From Chthonomonas sp. UBA6659 (GTDB taxonomy: Bacteria > Armatimonadota > Fimbriimonadia > Fimbriimonadales > Fimbriimonadaceae), in contig DKKT01000052.1 in the NCBI GenBank assembly GCA_002455425.1, positions 1 to 26,147 of the forward strand: 26,147 nt of DNA, in the 5' to 3' direction. Of the stretch, positions 1-7,089 are shown in pieces. The notes beneath the pieces were generated by a model, which searched no databases, was not told where the DNA came from, and saw only the letters and a program-made list of their open reading frames with translations. Every line of letters begins with the position of its first letter. Positions within the stretch are counted from its first letter, which is position 1. Both the position numbers and the translations under genes were made by a program.

Positions 1-768
1 CTCGGCTCCGGGGACCTCCTCCACGACCATCGACGGATCGGCGGGCGCTGCCGCCTCACGGAGCCGATCGATGTCGACCTTGCCGAGGAGGACGCACTCA
101 CTGGACCGGAGCTTCTTGAGCACGAGGTGCCCGATGCGGACGCGCTTCAACTCTTCGACCGGGTGCCCGACGGCGTCGGCCAACCGCCGAACTTGCCGAT
201 TGCGCCCTTCGCGGAGGATCACCCGCAGCCGGCTTCGGTTGGACTTTGCGTCATACCCGACCTTCTCCACGTACGCCGGACCGGTGCGGCGTCCGTCAAT
301 CATGATCCCACGCCGCATGCGGTCGAGGTCCTTATCGTCGATATCACCGAGGACGGTTGCGTCGTACTCTTTCTCGATCCCGTGCCGGGCATGGGCCATC
401 GACTGGGCGAATTCCCCGTCGTTCGTGAAGAGGATCAGCCCTTCGCTGTCCATGTCGAGACGCCCCACCGGCTTCAAGGTCACCCCCAGGTCGGGCAGGA
501 TTTGCTTGACGGTCGGACGCCGTTGCGGATCGCTTAGGGTCGTCAAGACGCCTTTCGGCTTGTTCATGAGGACGTAGAGCAGACGCTCCGGCTTGACCGG
601 CACGCCATCGACCGCGACCTCATCGAGCGGACCGACCTTCGTGCCGAGGATCGTGACGACCGCTCCGTTGACCGAAACCCGTCCATCGACAATGAACGTC
701 TCCGCCTTGCGTCGACTTGCGACCCCGCATCGCGCGAGGTACTTATGGAGACGTTCTTCTTCAGGCAT
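1..768 (-). CDS. RluB/RsuA-family rRNA pseudouridine synthase (3' end cut by window)
   Basis: I translated this frame by hand from the ATG at 768; it stays open for 256 codons to the left edge, so the C-terminus is missing. The N-terminal 60 or so residues form an S4 RNA-binding domain (starts MPEEERLHKYLARCGVASRR). The catalytic domain follows, with the family motif GRLDMDSEGL; Asp105 is the expected catalytic aspartate. Later segments ILREGRNRQVRR and MNKPKGVL also match RsuA/RluB/RluE/RluF enzymes, which isomerise a specific uridine in 16S or 23S rRNA. RluB (23S) is likelier than RsuA from the S4 domain and arginine-rich binding loop, but I cannot fix the target base. The start overlaps the selA stop in ATGCCTGA, so the two genes are probably translationally coupled. 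Confidence 0.93.
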   Translation of the reverse strand, partial: MPEEERLHKYLARCGVASRRKAETFIVDGRVSVNGAVVTILGTKVGPLDEVAVDGVPVKPERLLYVLMNKPKGVLTTLSDPQRRPTVKQILPDLGVTLKPVGRLDMDSEGLILFTNDGEFAQSMAHARHGIEKEYDATVLGDIDDKDLDRMRRGIMIDGRRTGPAYVEKVGYDAKSNRSRLRVILREGRNRQVRRLADAVGHPVEELKRVRIGHLVLKKLRSSECVLLGKVDIDRLREAAAPADPSMVVEEVPGAE

Positions 769-2095
769 GCTCGCAGGCTACCTGGCTCAACGCCGTGGCG
801 ACGCTCCGGACCTCCGAGGCATCGAGGGTTCGCGGGTCGAGCCAGAACGTGCCATCCTCGATCCGGCCCACGATCGGCGGCGTGTGGCGTCGGAGCGTCG
901 CCGCGAGATCTTCCGGATTCCGGTCCCGAATCCCGACCCGCCAAGTCGGCACCGCCGACCCCGGCAGTGAGCCGCCCCCGATCTCGGTGGCTCCCACCTC
1001 GACAATCGCCGTTCCCCGATAGGCGCGGGACAACCGCTGGGCATCCCGCTTGACATCCGACAGCGGGCGCGCGATCGCTGACCAGACCGGAAGTTCAAGT
1101 TCGCGGCCTTCGGCATAGAGCCGAAGTGTCGCCTCCAAGCCGGCGAGACTCAGCTTGTCGATGCGGAGCGCCCGAGCGAGAGGATGGCGTCTTATCGTTG
1201 CGATCGGCTCGGCGCGACCGAGCATGATTCCCGCTTGCGGCCCGCCCAAGAGCTTATCCCCGCTGCAGAGAACCAGATCCGAGCCTGCCGCGACGGAATC
1301 CTGGATGCGCGGCTCGGGTGGCAGACCGAAGCGCGCGGTATTGAGGAAACACCCGGATCCTGCATCGTCGATGAGGAGCGCACCGTGACGGTGGGCAAGC
1401 TCTGCGAGATCGCCGATCCACGGAGCTTCCGTAAACCCGACGATCTTGAAGTTGCTCGGATGGCACCGGAGGATGGCGGCCGCGTCGTCGCCCATCTCGG
1501 CCGCATAGTCGGCGAGCCGGGTCTTGTTCGTACAGCCGACCTCGACGAGTCGGCACCCGCTCTGGCGGACGATATCCGGCATCCGGAACGAGCCACCGAT
1601 CTCGACCATTTCGCCCCGGGATAGCACGACGCCTCGACCGGAACAGAGCGCGGAGAGAGATAGGAACACCGCTGCCGCACAGTTGTTGACGACGAGGGCG
1701 TCCTCGGCGCCGGAAAGCTCCCTCAGAAGCCCCCGGACATGCTCCTGGCGATCGCCGCGCTTTCCCGTCTCCGGGTCGAACTCGACCAAGCCATGGCCGT
1801 TCGCGATCGCGGCGACACGGGTCGCGACCGACGGAGCGAGCCGCGCTCGCCCAAGTCCGGTATGGAGCACGACCCCGCTTGCATTGAGCGCGATCTGGAG
1901 GCTGGGCCGCGCCAGGCGCTCCCCCTCTTCCGCCGCCTCTGCAACGTAGTCCTCGAATGCGGCGGACGCGCCTCGATCCCGCAAACGGGCCACCGCGGCC
2001 CGCGCCGCTTGGGCCCGGACGCGCTCGGGATACACCGCCAGTTCAGGCGCACGCATGAGCCGATCGATGCTCGGGGGACGCTCGGTTCGGCTCAT
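761..2095 (-). CDS. selA: L-seryl-tRNA(Sec) selenium transferase SelA
   Basis: PLP-dependent enzyme that converts Ser-tRNA(Sec) to Sec-tRNA(Sec) using selenophosphate. The 444-residue product is a typical length for bacterial SelA. Visible signatures are LNASGVVLHTGLGRA near residue 70, the ERLSGAEDAL/VVNNCAAAV region, IDDAGSGCF, and SGDKLLGGPQAG, whose Lys281 should carry the PLP Schiff base. The N-terminal SIDRLMRAPEL helix is also SelA-like. The frame is open 21 codons further upstream, but the start at 2095 is preferred: it avoids overlap with panB and has TAAACT seven bases before the ATG. Its presence implies a selenocysteine pathway, yet selB, selC and selD are not in this window. The downstream pseudouridine synthase overlaps by 8 bases. 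Confidence 0.96.
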   Translation of the reverse strand: MSRTERPPSIDRLMRAPELAVYPERVRAQAARAAVARLRDRGASAAFEDYVAEAAEEGERLARPSLQIALNASGVVLHTGLGRARLAPSVATRVAAIANGHGLVEFDPETGKRGDRQEHVRGLLRELSGAEDALVVNNCAAAVFLSLSALCSGRGVVLSRGEMVEIGGSFRMPDIVRQSGCRLVEVGCTNKTRLADYAAEMGDDAAAILRCHPSNFKIVGFTEAPWIGDLAELAHRHGALLIDDAGSGCFLNTARFGLPPEPRIQDSVAAGSDLVLCSGDKLLGGPQAGIMLGRAEPIATIRRHPLARALRIDKLSLAGLEATLRLYAEGRELELPVWSAIARPLSDVKRDAQRLSRAYRGTAIVEVGATEIGGGSLPGSAVPTWRVGIRDRNPEDLAATLRRHTPPIVGRIEDGTFWLDPRTLDASEVRSVATALSQVACEHA

Positions 2096-2102
2096 GCCCC
2101 GC

Positions 2103-2108
2103 AGTTTA
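2103..2108 (-). promoter_or_regulatory. -10 element of selA, leaderless type
   Basis: TAAACT on the minus strand ends exactly 7 bases before the selA ATG, with no Shine-Dalgarno between. Transcription would start at or next to the A of the ATG. The panB -10 lies 16 bases away on the other strand. No good -35 is visible. Confidence 0.6.
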
Positions 2109-2124
2109 TCTCGTGACTCGCCGG

Positions 2125-2130
2125 TACACT
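2125..2130 (+). promoter_or_regulatory. -10 element of panB, leaderless type
   Basis: TACACT lies 6 bases before the ATG at 2137, with no Shine-Dalgarno. The zone where a -35 would sit (about 2102-2107) falls on the selA -10, so the two promoters interleave. Confidence 0.6.
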
Positions 2131-2136
2131 CAGTCC

Positions 2137-2922
2137 ATGCCGGCCAAGATGACCGCACCGCGCGTTCGCGCGATGAAGGAAAAAGGGGAAAAGGTCGTCT
2201 GTGTGACCGCCTACGACTTTCCTGCGGCTTGGATCGCGGAGGAAGCCGGCGTCGATGTCGTGCTTGTCGGCGACAGTGTCGGCAATGTCGTTCTTGGCTA
2301 CGAAAGCACCGTCCCGGTGACGATGGACGAAATGAGCCACCACGTGCGGGCCGTGCGCCGCGCCACCAAACTGGCGCTTCTCGTCGCCGACTTGCCGTTC
2401 GGCAGCTACCATGCCTCGACCGCCCAGGCCGTCGAATCGGCCTGTCGCCTCATGAAGCAGGGAGGGGAAGCGATCAAGCTCGAAGGGGCCTATCCCGATG
2501 CGATCGCGGCGATGACCAAGGCAGGGATTCCCGTCATGGGCCACGTCGGGATGACCCCGCAGTCGGTCCACGCCTTCGGCGGTTTCCGTGTCCAGGGTCG
2601 TGGCGAAGAAGCTGATCGCGTCATGGATCAGGCGATCGCGGTCCAGGAAGCGGGCGCGTTCGCAATCGTGCTCGAGCTCATCCCGGCCGAGTTGGCGGCC
2701 GCGATCACGCAGCGACTGGACATCCCCACCATCGGTATCGGTGCCGGACCTCATTGCGACGGCCAGATCCAGGTTTTTCACGATCTCATCGGGCTCAGCG
2801 ATGGCTCATTCAAACATGCGAAGGCGTATGTCGATGGTCGCCAGATTCTTGGGGACGCACTCTCCCGTTATGTGAAAGAGGTTCGTAACCTCGCCTTTCC
2901 GACCGATCGAGAGAGCTTTTGA
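2137..2922 (+). CDS. panB: 3-methyl-2-oxobutanoate hydroxymethyltransferase PanB
   Basis: First committed step of pantothenate synthesis: transfers a hydroxymethyl group from methylene-tetrahydrofolate to 2-oxoisovalerate, giving ketopantoate. At 261 residues it matches the family. The TIM-barrel signatures are present: VTAYDFPAAW, VGDSVGNVVLGYESTVPVT, ADLPFGSYH, EAIKLEG, and IGIGAGPHCDGQIQV. By alignment to known PanB, Asp46, Asp85 and Glu116 should bind Mg2+, and Glu180 in LELIP is the catalytic acid/base. An upstream in-frame GTG at 2113 is possible, but the ATG at 2137 gives the usual N-terminus and has a -10 hexamer six bases upstream. The stop overlaps the panC start (TTGA). Confidence 0.97.
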   Translation: MPAKMTAPRVRAMKEKGEKVVCVTAYDFPAAWIAEEAGVDVVLVGDSVGNVVLGYESTVPVTMDEMSHHVRAVRRATKLALLVADLPFGSYHASTAQAVESACRLMKQGGEAIKLEGAYPDAIAAMTKAGIPVMGHVGMTPQSVHAFGGFRVQGRGEEADRVMDQAIAVQEAGAFAIVLELIPAELAAAITQRLDIPTIGIGAGPHCDGQIQVFHDLIGLSDGSFKHAKAYVDGRQILGDALSRYVKEVRNLAFPTDRESF

Positions 2923-3749
2923 AGATCGCACGGACCATTGCCGAGTTACGTGCTCTGCGGGCCGGCGTCAGCGATGTGGGCTTCGTGCCGACCATGGGTG
3001 CACTCCACGAAGGCCATCTCGAACTCATGAGACGAGCCCGGATCGATACGGCATTCGTCGTCATGTCACTGTTCGTCAATCCAACCCAGTTCGGACCGAA
3101 CGAGGATCTCTCGCGCTACCCTCGACAAGAGGCGCGTGACTGCGAACTTGCGGCAGAAGTCGGGGTCGATATCGCTTTCATCCCATCGCCCGACGAGGTC
3201 TACCGTTCGACGACCCCGACGACGATTCACGTGCCCTCGGTTTCCGAGCGATGGGAAGGGGCTTTCCGGCCAGGGCACTTTGACGGTGTCGCCACCGTAG
3301 TCGCCAAGCTCTTCAACATCGTTGCACCGGACGTGGCTTACTTCGGACGCAAGGACCTCCAGCAATGCGCCGTCGTCTCCAAACTCGTCCACGATCTCGA
3401 CTTCGCGATCGAACTCCGATTCATCGAAACGATTCGCGAGTCCGACGGCCTCGCCCGGTCAAGTCGCAACGCCTACCTCACGCGATCGGCACGCCGGCAG
3501 GCACCGCTGCTGTACTCGACGCTGAAGACCACTGCGCACCGTATCTGGGCGGGGGCTGATGTCCGCGCGTCGATCCAGCAGGCCATCAACACATTAGTGA
3601 CAGCAGGATTCCAAGTCGACTATCTCGCACTCGTCGAACCGGCTTCGATGGATGAAATCGACAAGCCCACACCCGAGAGCAGGCTCATGGCGACGGCGCG
3701 GCTCGATGGCGTCCGACTTCTCGACAATATCCCCGTTCAGGAAGAATAA
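2919..3749 (+). CDS. panC: Pantothenate synthetase PanC
   Basis: ATP-dependent ligase that joins pantoate and beta-alanine to make pantothenate (vitamin B5). The 276-residue protein shows the nucleotidyltransferase HXGH motif in PTMGALHEGHLELM (His30, His33), FVNPTQFGPNEDLSRYPR, FGRKDLQQCAVV, and the KMSKS-like region RESDGLARSSRNAYL. The start is TTG at 2919, overlapping the panB stop as TTGA; this is the only start that gives the standard MKIARTIAELRA N-terminus directly before the ATP-binding fold. GAGAG just upstream could act as a weak ribosome site, but translation is probably coupled to panB. The two genes form a pantothenate operon; panD is not seen here. Confidence 0.97.
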   Translation: MKIARTIAELRALRAGVSDVGFVPTMGALHEGHLELMRRARIDTAFVVMSLFVNPTQFGPNEDLSRYPRQEARDCELAAEVGVDIAFIPSPDEVYRSTTPTTIHVPSVSERWEGAFRPGHFDGVATVVAKLFNIVAPDVAYFGRKDLQQCAVVSKLVHDLDFAIELRFIETIRESDGLARSSRNAYLTRSARRQAPLLYSTLKTTAHRIWAGADVRASIQQAINTLVTAGFQVDYLALVEPASMDEIDKPTPESRLMATARLDGVRLLDNIPVQEE

Positions 3750-3909
3750 TGGTGCGTTCTGCTCTAAATCAAGCACAAAATGCATGAATCTTCGGACGGA
3801 CCATTCGGAAGCGAGAGATTTCGCCGAGAATAAGGGAATAGAGCAACTTTGCCTGTACTCAGTCAGGTATCGTTTAGCGGGAGAAGTCTACATGGTGGTG
3901 AAATAACAA
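3750..3909 (+). other. AT-richer intergenic leader, no firm gene
   Basis: This 160-base gap is clearly richer in A and T than the genes around it and lies between panC and the basic orphan gene. It could carry the orphan's promoter and leader: GGTGG lies about 12 bases before the GTG at 3910. A 40-codon reading frame (3784-3906) fills most of it, with no ribosome site and no recognisable product. I do not annotate it as a gene. Confidence 0.4.
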
Positions 3910-4320
3910 GTGCCCAAATCAGTCGAGCAAATCGCCAAAGCCTTGAAGTTGAAAGCCGAGCCGGCCAAGAACGGTCTCTCGGTCCGGGTCGGTACCAAGA
4001 AGTACGTCCTTCCGTTTGAAGTGCGCCTCATCGCCTCCGATGATTACCTCTTTGTCCACGTGCCCCCGAGCGCCGGCCTCATGAAGATCACCACGGACGG
4101 TCTCAAGTCCGTCACCAAGGTCGACGAAGCCGAAAACGCCGTGGCCACGTTCCGGCAGTCGCGTAAGCGAGGCAGCAAGGCCGCGTCTTCCGCCAAAGTC
4201 GAAGTCCCCGAAGAGCTTAAGGCCGCGCTCCAGAAGATCCCGGCCGGTTACAAGCTCGCCTACGGCCCCACCGGCCCTCGCCTGGTTCGCTCCCGCAACC
4301 GAGCCAAGAAGTCCAAGTAA
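3910..4320 (+). CDS. Small, very basic protein of unknown function
   Basis: I do not recognise a family. The 136-residue product has about 28 Lys/Arg against 12 Asp/Glu, no signal peptide and no membrane segment, so a nucleic-acid or ribosome-associated role is possible but unproven. It appears to have three parts: an N-terminal region with predicted helix then strands (SVEQIAKALKLK, KKYVLPFEVRLIA), a linker rich in K, R, S and A near residues 77-97, and a C-terminal helix plus basic tail (PEELKAALQKI, then RSRNRAKKSK). The GTG at 3910 is chosen because a stop lies just upstream in this frame and GGTGG precedes it. A strong hairpin follows at 4333, so it is likely transcribed alone or as the end of the panBC unit. 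The codon use looks like real coding sequence. Confidence 0.75.
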   Translation: MPKSVEQIAKALKLKAEPAKNGLSVRVGTKKYVLPFEVRLIASDDYLFVHVPPSAGLMKITTDGLKSVTKVDEAENAVATFRQSRKRGSKAASSAKVEVPEELKAALQKIPAGYKLAYGPTGPRLVRSRNRAKKSK

Positions 4321-4332
4321 CGACGCTCCCGA

Positions 4333-4363
4333 CGGTCGGGCGGAGATCCCGCCCGACCGCTTT
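4333..4363 (+). terminator. Intrinsic-type terminator after the basic orphan gene
   Basis: An 11-bp perfect stem (CGGTCGGGCGG pairing with CCGCCCGACCG) with a 5-base loop sits 12 bases after the stop. Only three T residues follow, so termination may be partial. Confidence 0.7.
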
Positions 4364-4387
4364 CATGTCGGGTAGCCTGATCCGAAC

Positions 4388-4462
4388 GCCGGCGTAGCTC
4401 AGGGGTAGAGCGGCTGTTTTGTAAACAGCGGGTCGCGGGTTCGAATCCTGTCGCCGGCTCCA
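4388..4462 (+). tRNA. tRNA-Thr, anticodon TGT, CCA encoded
   Basis: A full cloverleaf can be drawn. Acceptor GCCGGCG pairs with CGCCGGC, and the D arm is GCTC/GAGC. The anticodon stem is GCTGT/ACAGC with loop TTTGTAA, giving anticodon TGT at 4420-4422, which reads ACA and, with wobble, other Thr codons. The T arm has loop TTCGAAT; the discriminator is T at 4459 and CCA is encoded at 4460-4462. TAGCCT nine bases upstream could be its -10. It lies just after the terminator at 4333 and converges on the HD hydrolase gene, whose stop is 10 bases away. Confidence 0.97.
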
Positions 4463-4472
4463 GAAATTCCGC

Positions 4473-5060
4473 TTAGATCTCAGCAAGAGCATCGACTTCG
4501 CGCCGCAGGAGCGCGATCGCGGGGCCGAGCCGTGGATCGTCACCAATGCGCGCTGCGAAGGCCTCGACCAGGCTCTCGTAGTACCAAATCAATTCCGTTT
4601 GGCTGGCATTGAAGCGGTGCCAGTGTGACTCTCCTAGCCGGCGTGAGTCGGCACCCAGAGAACGGGCGTTATGGATCTTGTCACAGACCGAAACGAGCAA
4701 CGCCGATGCCGACTTGTCCGCGATGCCGGCGAGGTACTGCTCCTTCCGTTCTCGCCACGGCGCCTTGTCGGTTTTCGAAGCTGTGATCGAATCCGAGTTC
4801 TCACGCACGATCGTCTCGACTTTGGGACCGAAATGCTGCCGGATCGCCTCGAGCGTCGGCTCTCCTCCCCCATCTTCCGCGGCGTCGTGAAGGAGGCCGC
4901 CGATCGCTTCGTCCTCATCGCCCCCGAACTCGAGCACAAGGCCCGACACCTGAAGCAAGTGGGACAGATACGGGATCGTCGTGCCCTTCCGGACGGAACC
5001 CTGATGGACGGTTGCTGCGAACTCGACAGCCTGAAGGTACCGCGAGGATAGCTCTACCAC
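4473..5060 (-). CDS. HD-domain hydrolase resembling small alarmone hydrolases (MESH1/SpoT HD)
   Basis: The 195-residue protein is one HD domain of the RelA/SpoT type. The putative metal and catalytic residues are in order: His19 in VHQG, His34 in PYLSH, His58-Asp59 plus Glu62-Asp63 in LLHDAAEDGG, and Asp127 in VCDKIHNARSL. Size, single-domain layout and motif order match MESH1-like enzymes, which remove the 3'-pyrophosphate from (p)ppGpp; other HD phosphohydrolases remain possible. The open frame extends upstream to 5138 but would overlap upp. The GTG at 5060 is chosen because TAATCT lies seven bases before it. No synthetase (RelA-like) domain is present. It is divergent from upp and its 3' end faces tRNA-Thr. 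Confidence 0.85.
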   Translation of the reverse strand: MVELSSRYLQAVEFAATVHQGSVRKGTTIPYLSHLLQVSGLVLEFGGDEDEAIGGLLHDAAEDGGGEPTLEAIRQHFGPKVETIVRENSDSITASKTDKAPWRERKEQYLAGIADKSASALLVSVCDKIHNARSLGADSRRLGESHWHRFNASQTELIWYYESLVEAFAARIGDDPRLGPAIALLRREVDALAEI

Positions 5061-5067
5061 GCCATCG

Positions 5068-5073
5068 AGATTA
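5068..5073 (-). promoter_or_regulatory. -10 element of the HD hydrolase gene, leaderless type
   Basis: TAATCT on the minus strand ends seven bases before the GTG at 5060; there is no Shine-Dalgarno. It is 13 bases from the upp -10 on the opposite strand. Confidence 0.55.
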
Positions 5074-5086
5074 CCTGGGCGCCGGG

Positions 5087-5092
5087 TAAGTT
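5087..5092 (+). promoter_or_regulatory. -10 element of upp, leaderless type
   Basis: TAAGTT ends seven bases before the upp ATG. The seven bases between are pyrimidines only (CTCCCCC), so a ribosome site is excluded. Confidence 0.6.
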
Positions 5093-5099
5093 CTCCCCC

Positions 5100-5732
5100 A
5101 TGCCGTTGCACGTCGTCCAGCATCCGCTTGCCCAGCACATCCTACGATCGCTCCGCGACAAAGAAACGCCACCGGATCAGTATCGCCACCTCACCCGCGA
5201 CCTGTCCACGATCCTGATTCTCGAGGCGACGCGCGATCTGCGCACGGTCCCCACGCCCGTCCAAACTCCCCTCGAAGAGGCACCCGGCGTGCGTCTTGCC
5301 CAAGGTATCGCCGTCGTACCGGTCTTGCGTGCCGGTCTCTCGATGCTGGAGGCCTCGCTCGCGATCTTCCCGGACGTGGCGGTCGGCTATATCGGCCTTG
5401 AACGCAGCGAGGACACCGCGATCGCCCACAGCTACTACTGCAAGCTCCCCCAGTTGCGCGAACGGTTCACGATCTGCTTCGACCCGATGCTCGCCACTGG
5501 CGGGTCGGCCTCCCAGGCGTTGCACCTCGTCAAAGCGGCCGGCGCGATCGACCCCGTCATGGTGTGCGTGATCGCCGCTCCCGAAGGCGTCGCGCGGTTG
5601 GAAAACGACCACCCGGACGTGCCCGTGTACGTTGCCGCGCTCGACCGCGAGTTGAACGAGAAAAAGTACATTCTTCCCGGGCTCGGCGACTTTGGCGACC
5701 GGCTCTATGGGACCATGAACCTCGGCGCTTAG
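5100..5732 (+). CDS. upp: Uracil phosphoribosyltransferase Upp
   Basis: Salvage enzyme making UMP from uracil and PRPP in the cytoplasm. The 210-residue length and motifs are standard: VVPVLRAGLSML, the PRPP loop FDPMLATGGSA (Asp128 to Ala137), and the uracil-binding C-terminal segment YILPGLGDFGDRLYGT. The ATG at 5100 gives the normal N-terminus (MPLHVVQHPLAQHILRSLRD). The gene has no Shine-Dalgarno and a TANNNT hexamer at leaderless distance. Its TAG stop (5730-5732) overlaps the TAA stop of the convergent E2 gene (5729-5731), leaving no room for a terminator between them. Confidence 0.97.
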   Translation: MPLHVVQHPLAQHILRSLRDKETPPDQYRHLTRDLSTILILEATRDLRTVPTPVQTPLEEAPGVRLAQGIAVVPVLRAGLSMLEASLAIFPDVAVGYIGLERSEDTAIAHSYYCKLPQLRERFTICFDPMLATGGSASQALHLVKAAGAIDPVMVCVIAAPEGVARLENDHPDVPVYVAALDRELNEKKYILPGLGDFGDRLYGTMNLGA

Positions 5733-6964
5733 GCGAGAAGTCGCGTCGGGTTTTCGAGATACGTGCGGAGGACGTTCATGAACTTTGCGCCGACCGCACC
5801 GTCGAGTACCCGGTGATCGAACGAGCCGGTGACGTTCATCCTCGACCGGATTTCGATCTCGTCATCGGCGGTCGGGACCACCAGTTTGCGTACCGAGGAA
5901 ACCGCGACGATCGCCGCGTTGGGCTGGTTGATGATCGCCGCAAAGTGATCGACATCAAGCATCCCCATGTTCGAGATGCTGAACGTCGAGCCGCTCATTT
6001 CGTCGGGAAGGAGCTTGCCGTCCCGCGCTTTGGCGACGAGTTCGCGCGCCTTGCTCGAAAGGCCTCGGATCGACATGGCCTGAGCGTTCTTGATGACGGG
6101 AACGAGGAGCCCCTCGTCCACGGCCGCGGCGACGCCGATATGGATCGCCCCGTATTGGGTCACCGTGTTGTTATCGTTGAAAGTCGCATTGACGTTCGGC
6201 ATCTCCTGCAAGGCGAGTACGCTCGCTCGGATGACGAAGTCGTTGATGGTGATCTTGCCTGCCCCTTCGTCTTCGAACTGCTGCTTCAGCGCCAGCATCC
6301 GCTCGCAATCGACCTCGACGGTGACGTAAAAGTGCGGGATCTGCTGTTTGGCCTGTTGGGTCCGCTGGGCGATGATCTGGCGGAGACGATTGAGCGGAAC
6401 GACCCGGTCTTCGGCCGCAACCGGAGCGGCGAACGTGCCGATCGACTCCCGAGCAGGAGCGACGAACTCAAGCGCCTTGAGCACGTCGCGCTCCACGATG
6501 CGCCCGCCGGGGCCGGTCCCAGCGATGCCCGACAGATCGATGCCCTTCTCGGCGGCGATGGACTTGGCGAGGGGACTCGCCTTGACCCGGCCCTGTGAGC
6601 GCGGGGACGACCCGGCAGCCATCCCTGCCGCCGCTGCCTCGGCCACGACCTTGACCGGCTCGGGGGCGGGGGTTTCGTCCGGAGAGGAGGTCGCCGCTCC
6701 CGTGCCCCAGCCCGCCGGAAGGGACTCGCCCTCCTTGAGGAGCGCCGCGATCGGTCGGCCGACGGGGACGGTCTCTCCGGAGGCGATGAGGATGCCGGCC
6801 AGATAGCCGCTCCCGGGTGCCTCAAGCTCGAGGGTGGCCTTGTCGGTCTGGATCGTGCCGATCACGTCACCCGACTTGACCTTCTCGCCCTCCTTCTTCA
6901 GCCATTCGAGAAGGGTCCCCTCCTCCATCCCGTCGCCCATTTTGGGCATGATCACTTCGGTCAT
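5729..6964 (-). CDS. Dihydrolipoamide acyltransferase, E2 of a 2-oxoacid dehydrogenase complex
   Basis: The 411-residue E2 core subunit has three parts. An N-terminal lipoyl domain (1-80) carries Lys42 in QTDKATLE as the lipoylation site. A Pro/Ala linker (about 82-125) precedes a peripheral subunit-binding domain (about 128-166, ASPLAKSIAAEKGIDL and GTGPGGRIVERDV). The C-terminal acyltransferase domain ends in FDHRVLDGA with catalytic His384 and Asp388. It probably serves pyruvate dehydrogenase (aceF/pdhC), but branched-chain or 2-oxoglutarate complexes cannot be excluded; E1 and E3 genes are not adjacent. GGAGG lies 11 bases before the ATG, slightly far but usable. Confidence 0.95.
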   Translation of the reverse strand: MTEVIMPKMGDGMEEGTLLEWLKKEGEKVKSGDVIGTIQTDKATLELEAPGSGYLAGILIASGETVPVGRPIAALLKEGESLPAGWGTGAATSSPDETPAPEPVKVVAEAAAAGMAAGSSPRSQGRVKASPLAKSIAAEKGIDLSGIAGTGPGGRIVERDVLKALEFVAPARESIGTFAAPVAAEDRVVPLNRLRQIIAQRTQQAKQQIPHFYVTVEVDCERMLALKQQFEDEGAGKITINDFVIRASVLALQEMPNVNATFNDNNTVTQYGAIHIGVAAAVDEGLLVPVIKNAQAMSIRGLSSKARELVAKARDGKLLPDEMSGSTFSISNMGMLDVDHFAAIINQPNAAIVAVSSVRKLVVPTADDEIEIRSRMNVTGSFDHRVLDGAVGAKFMNVLRTYLENPTRLLA

Positions 6965-6975
6965 GCGTAACGAGT

Positions 6976-7000
6976 CCTCCGCATTGCGCCTCCGAGGTTA
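6976..7000 (-). promoter_or_regulatory. Probable -10 and ribosome site of the E2 gene
   Basis: On the minus strand TAACCT (7000-6995) is followed by GGAGG (6980-6976) and then the ATG at 6964. This gives a short leader of about 24 bases, unlike the leaderless genes nearby. No clear -35 is seen. Confidence 0.4.
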
Positions 7001-7056
7001 CCTGCATGCCTCGGAAACTCGGGTCGTGCACGCCGTTGTGCGAACGAGACAAGCGA

Positions 7057-7077
7057 AAGGCCCGGATTCCGGGCCTT
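7057..7077 (-). terminator. Terminator of rpsT
   Basis: AAGGCCCGGA and its complement TCCGGGCCTT are separated by one base and would form an eight-pair stem with a five-base loop. It begins 12 bases after the rpsT stop and ends in TTTCG on the minus strand. Confidence 0.65.
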
Positions 7078-7089
7078 CGAATTCGAGAA

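Noticed and set aside
3784..3906. 40-codon frame between panC and the basic orphan gene
   Set aside because: No ribosome site, no -10 at leaderless distance and no recognisable sequence; it could be a leader peptide but the evidence is too thin.
5564..6598. 344-codon plus-strand frame opposite the E2 gene
   Set aside because: Antisense shadow; E2 domains on the other strand are unambiguous.
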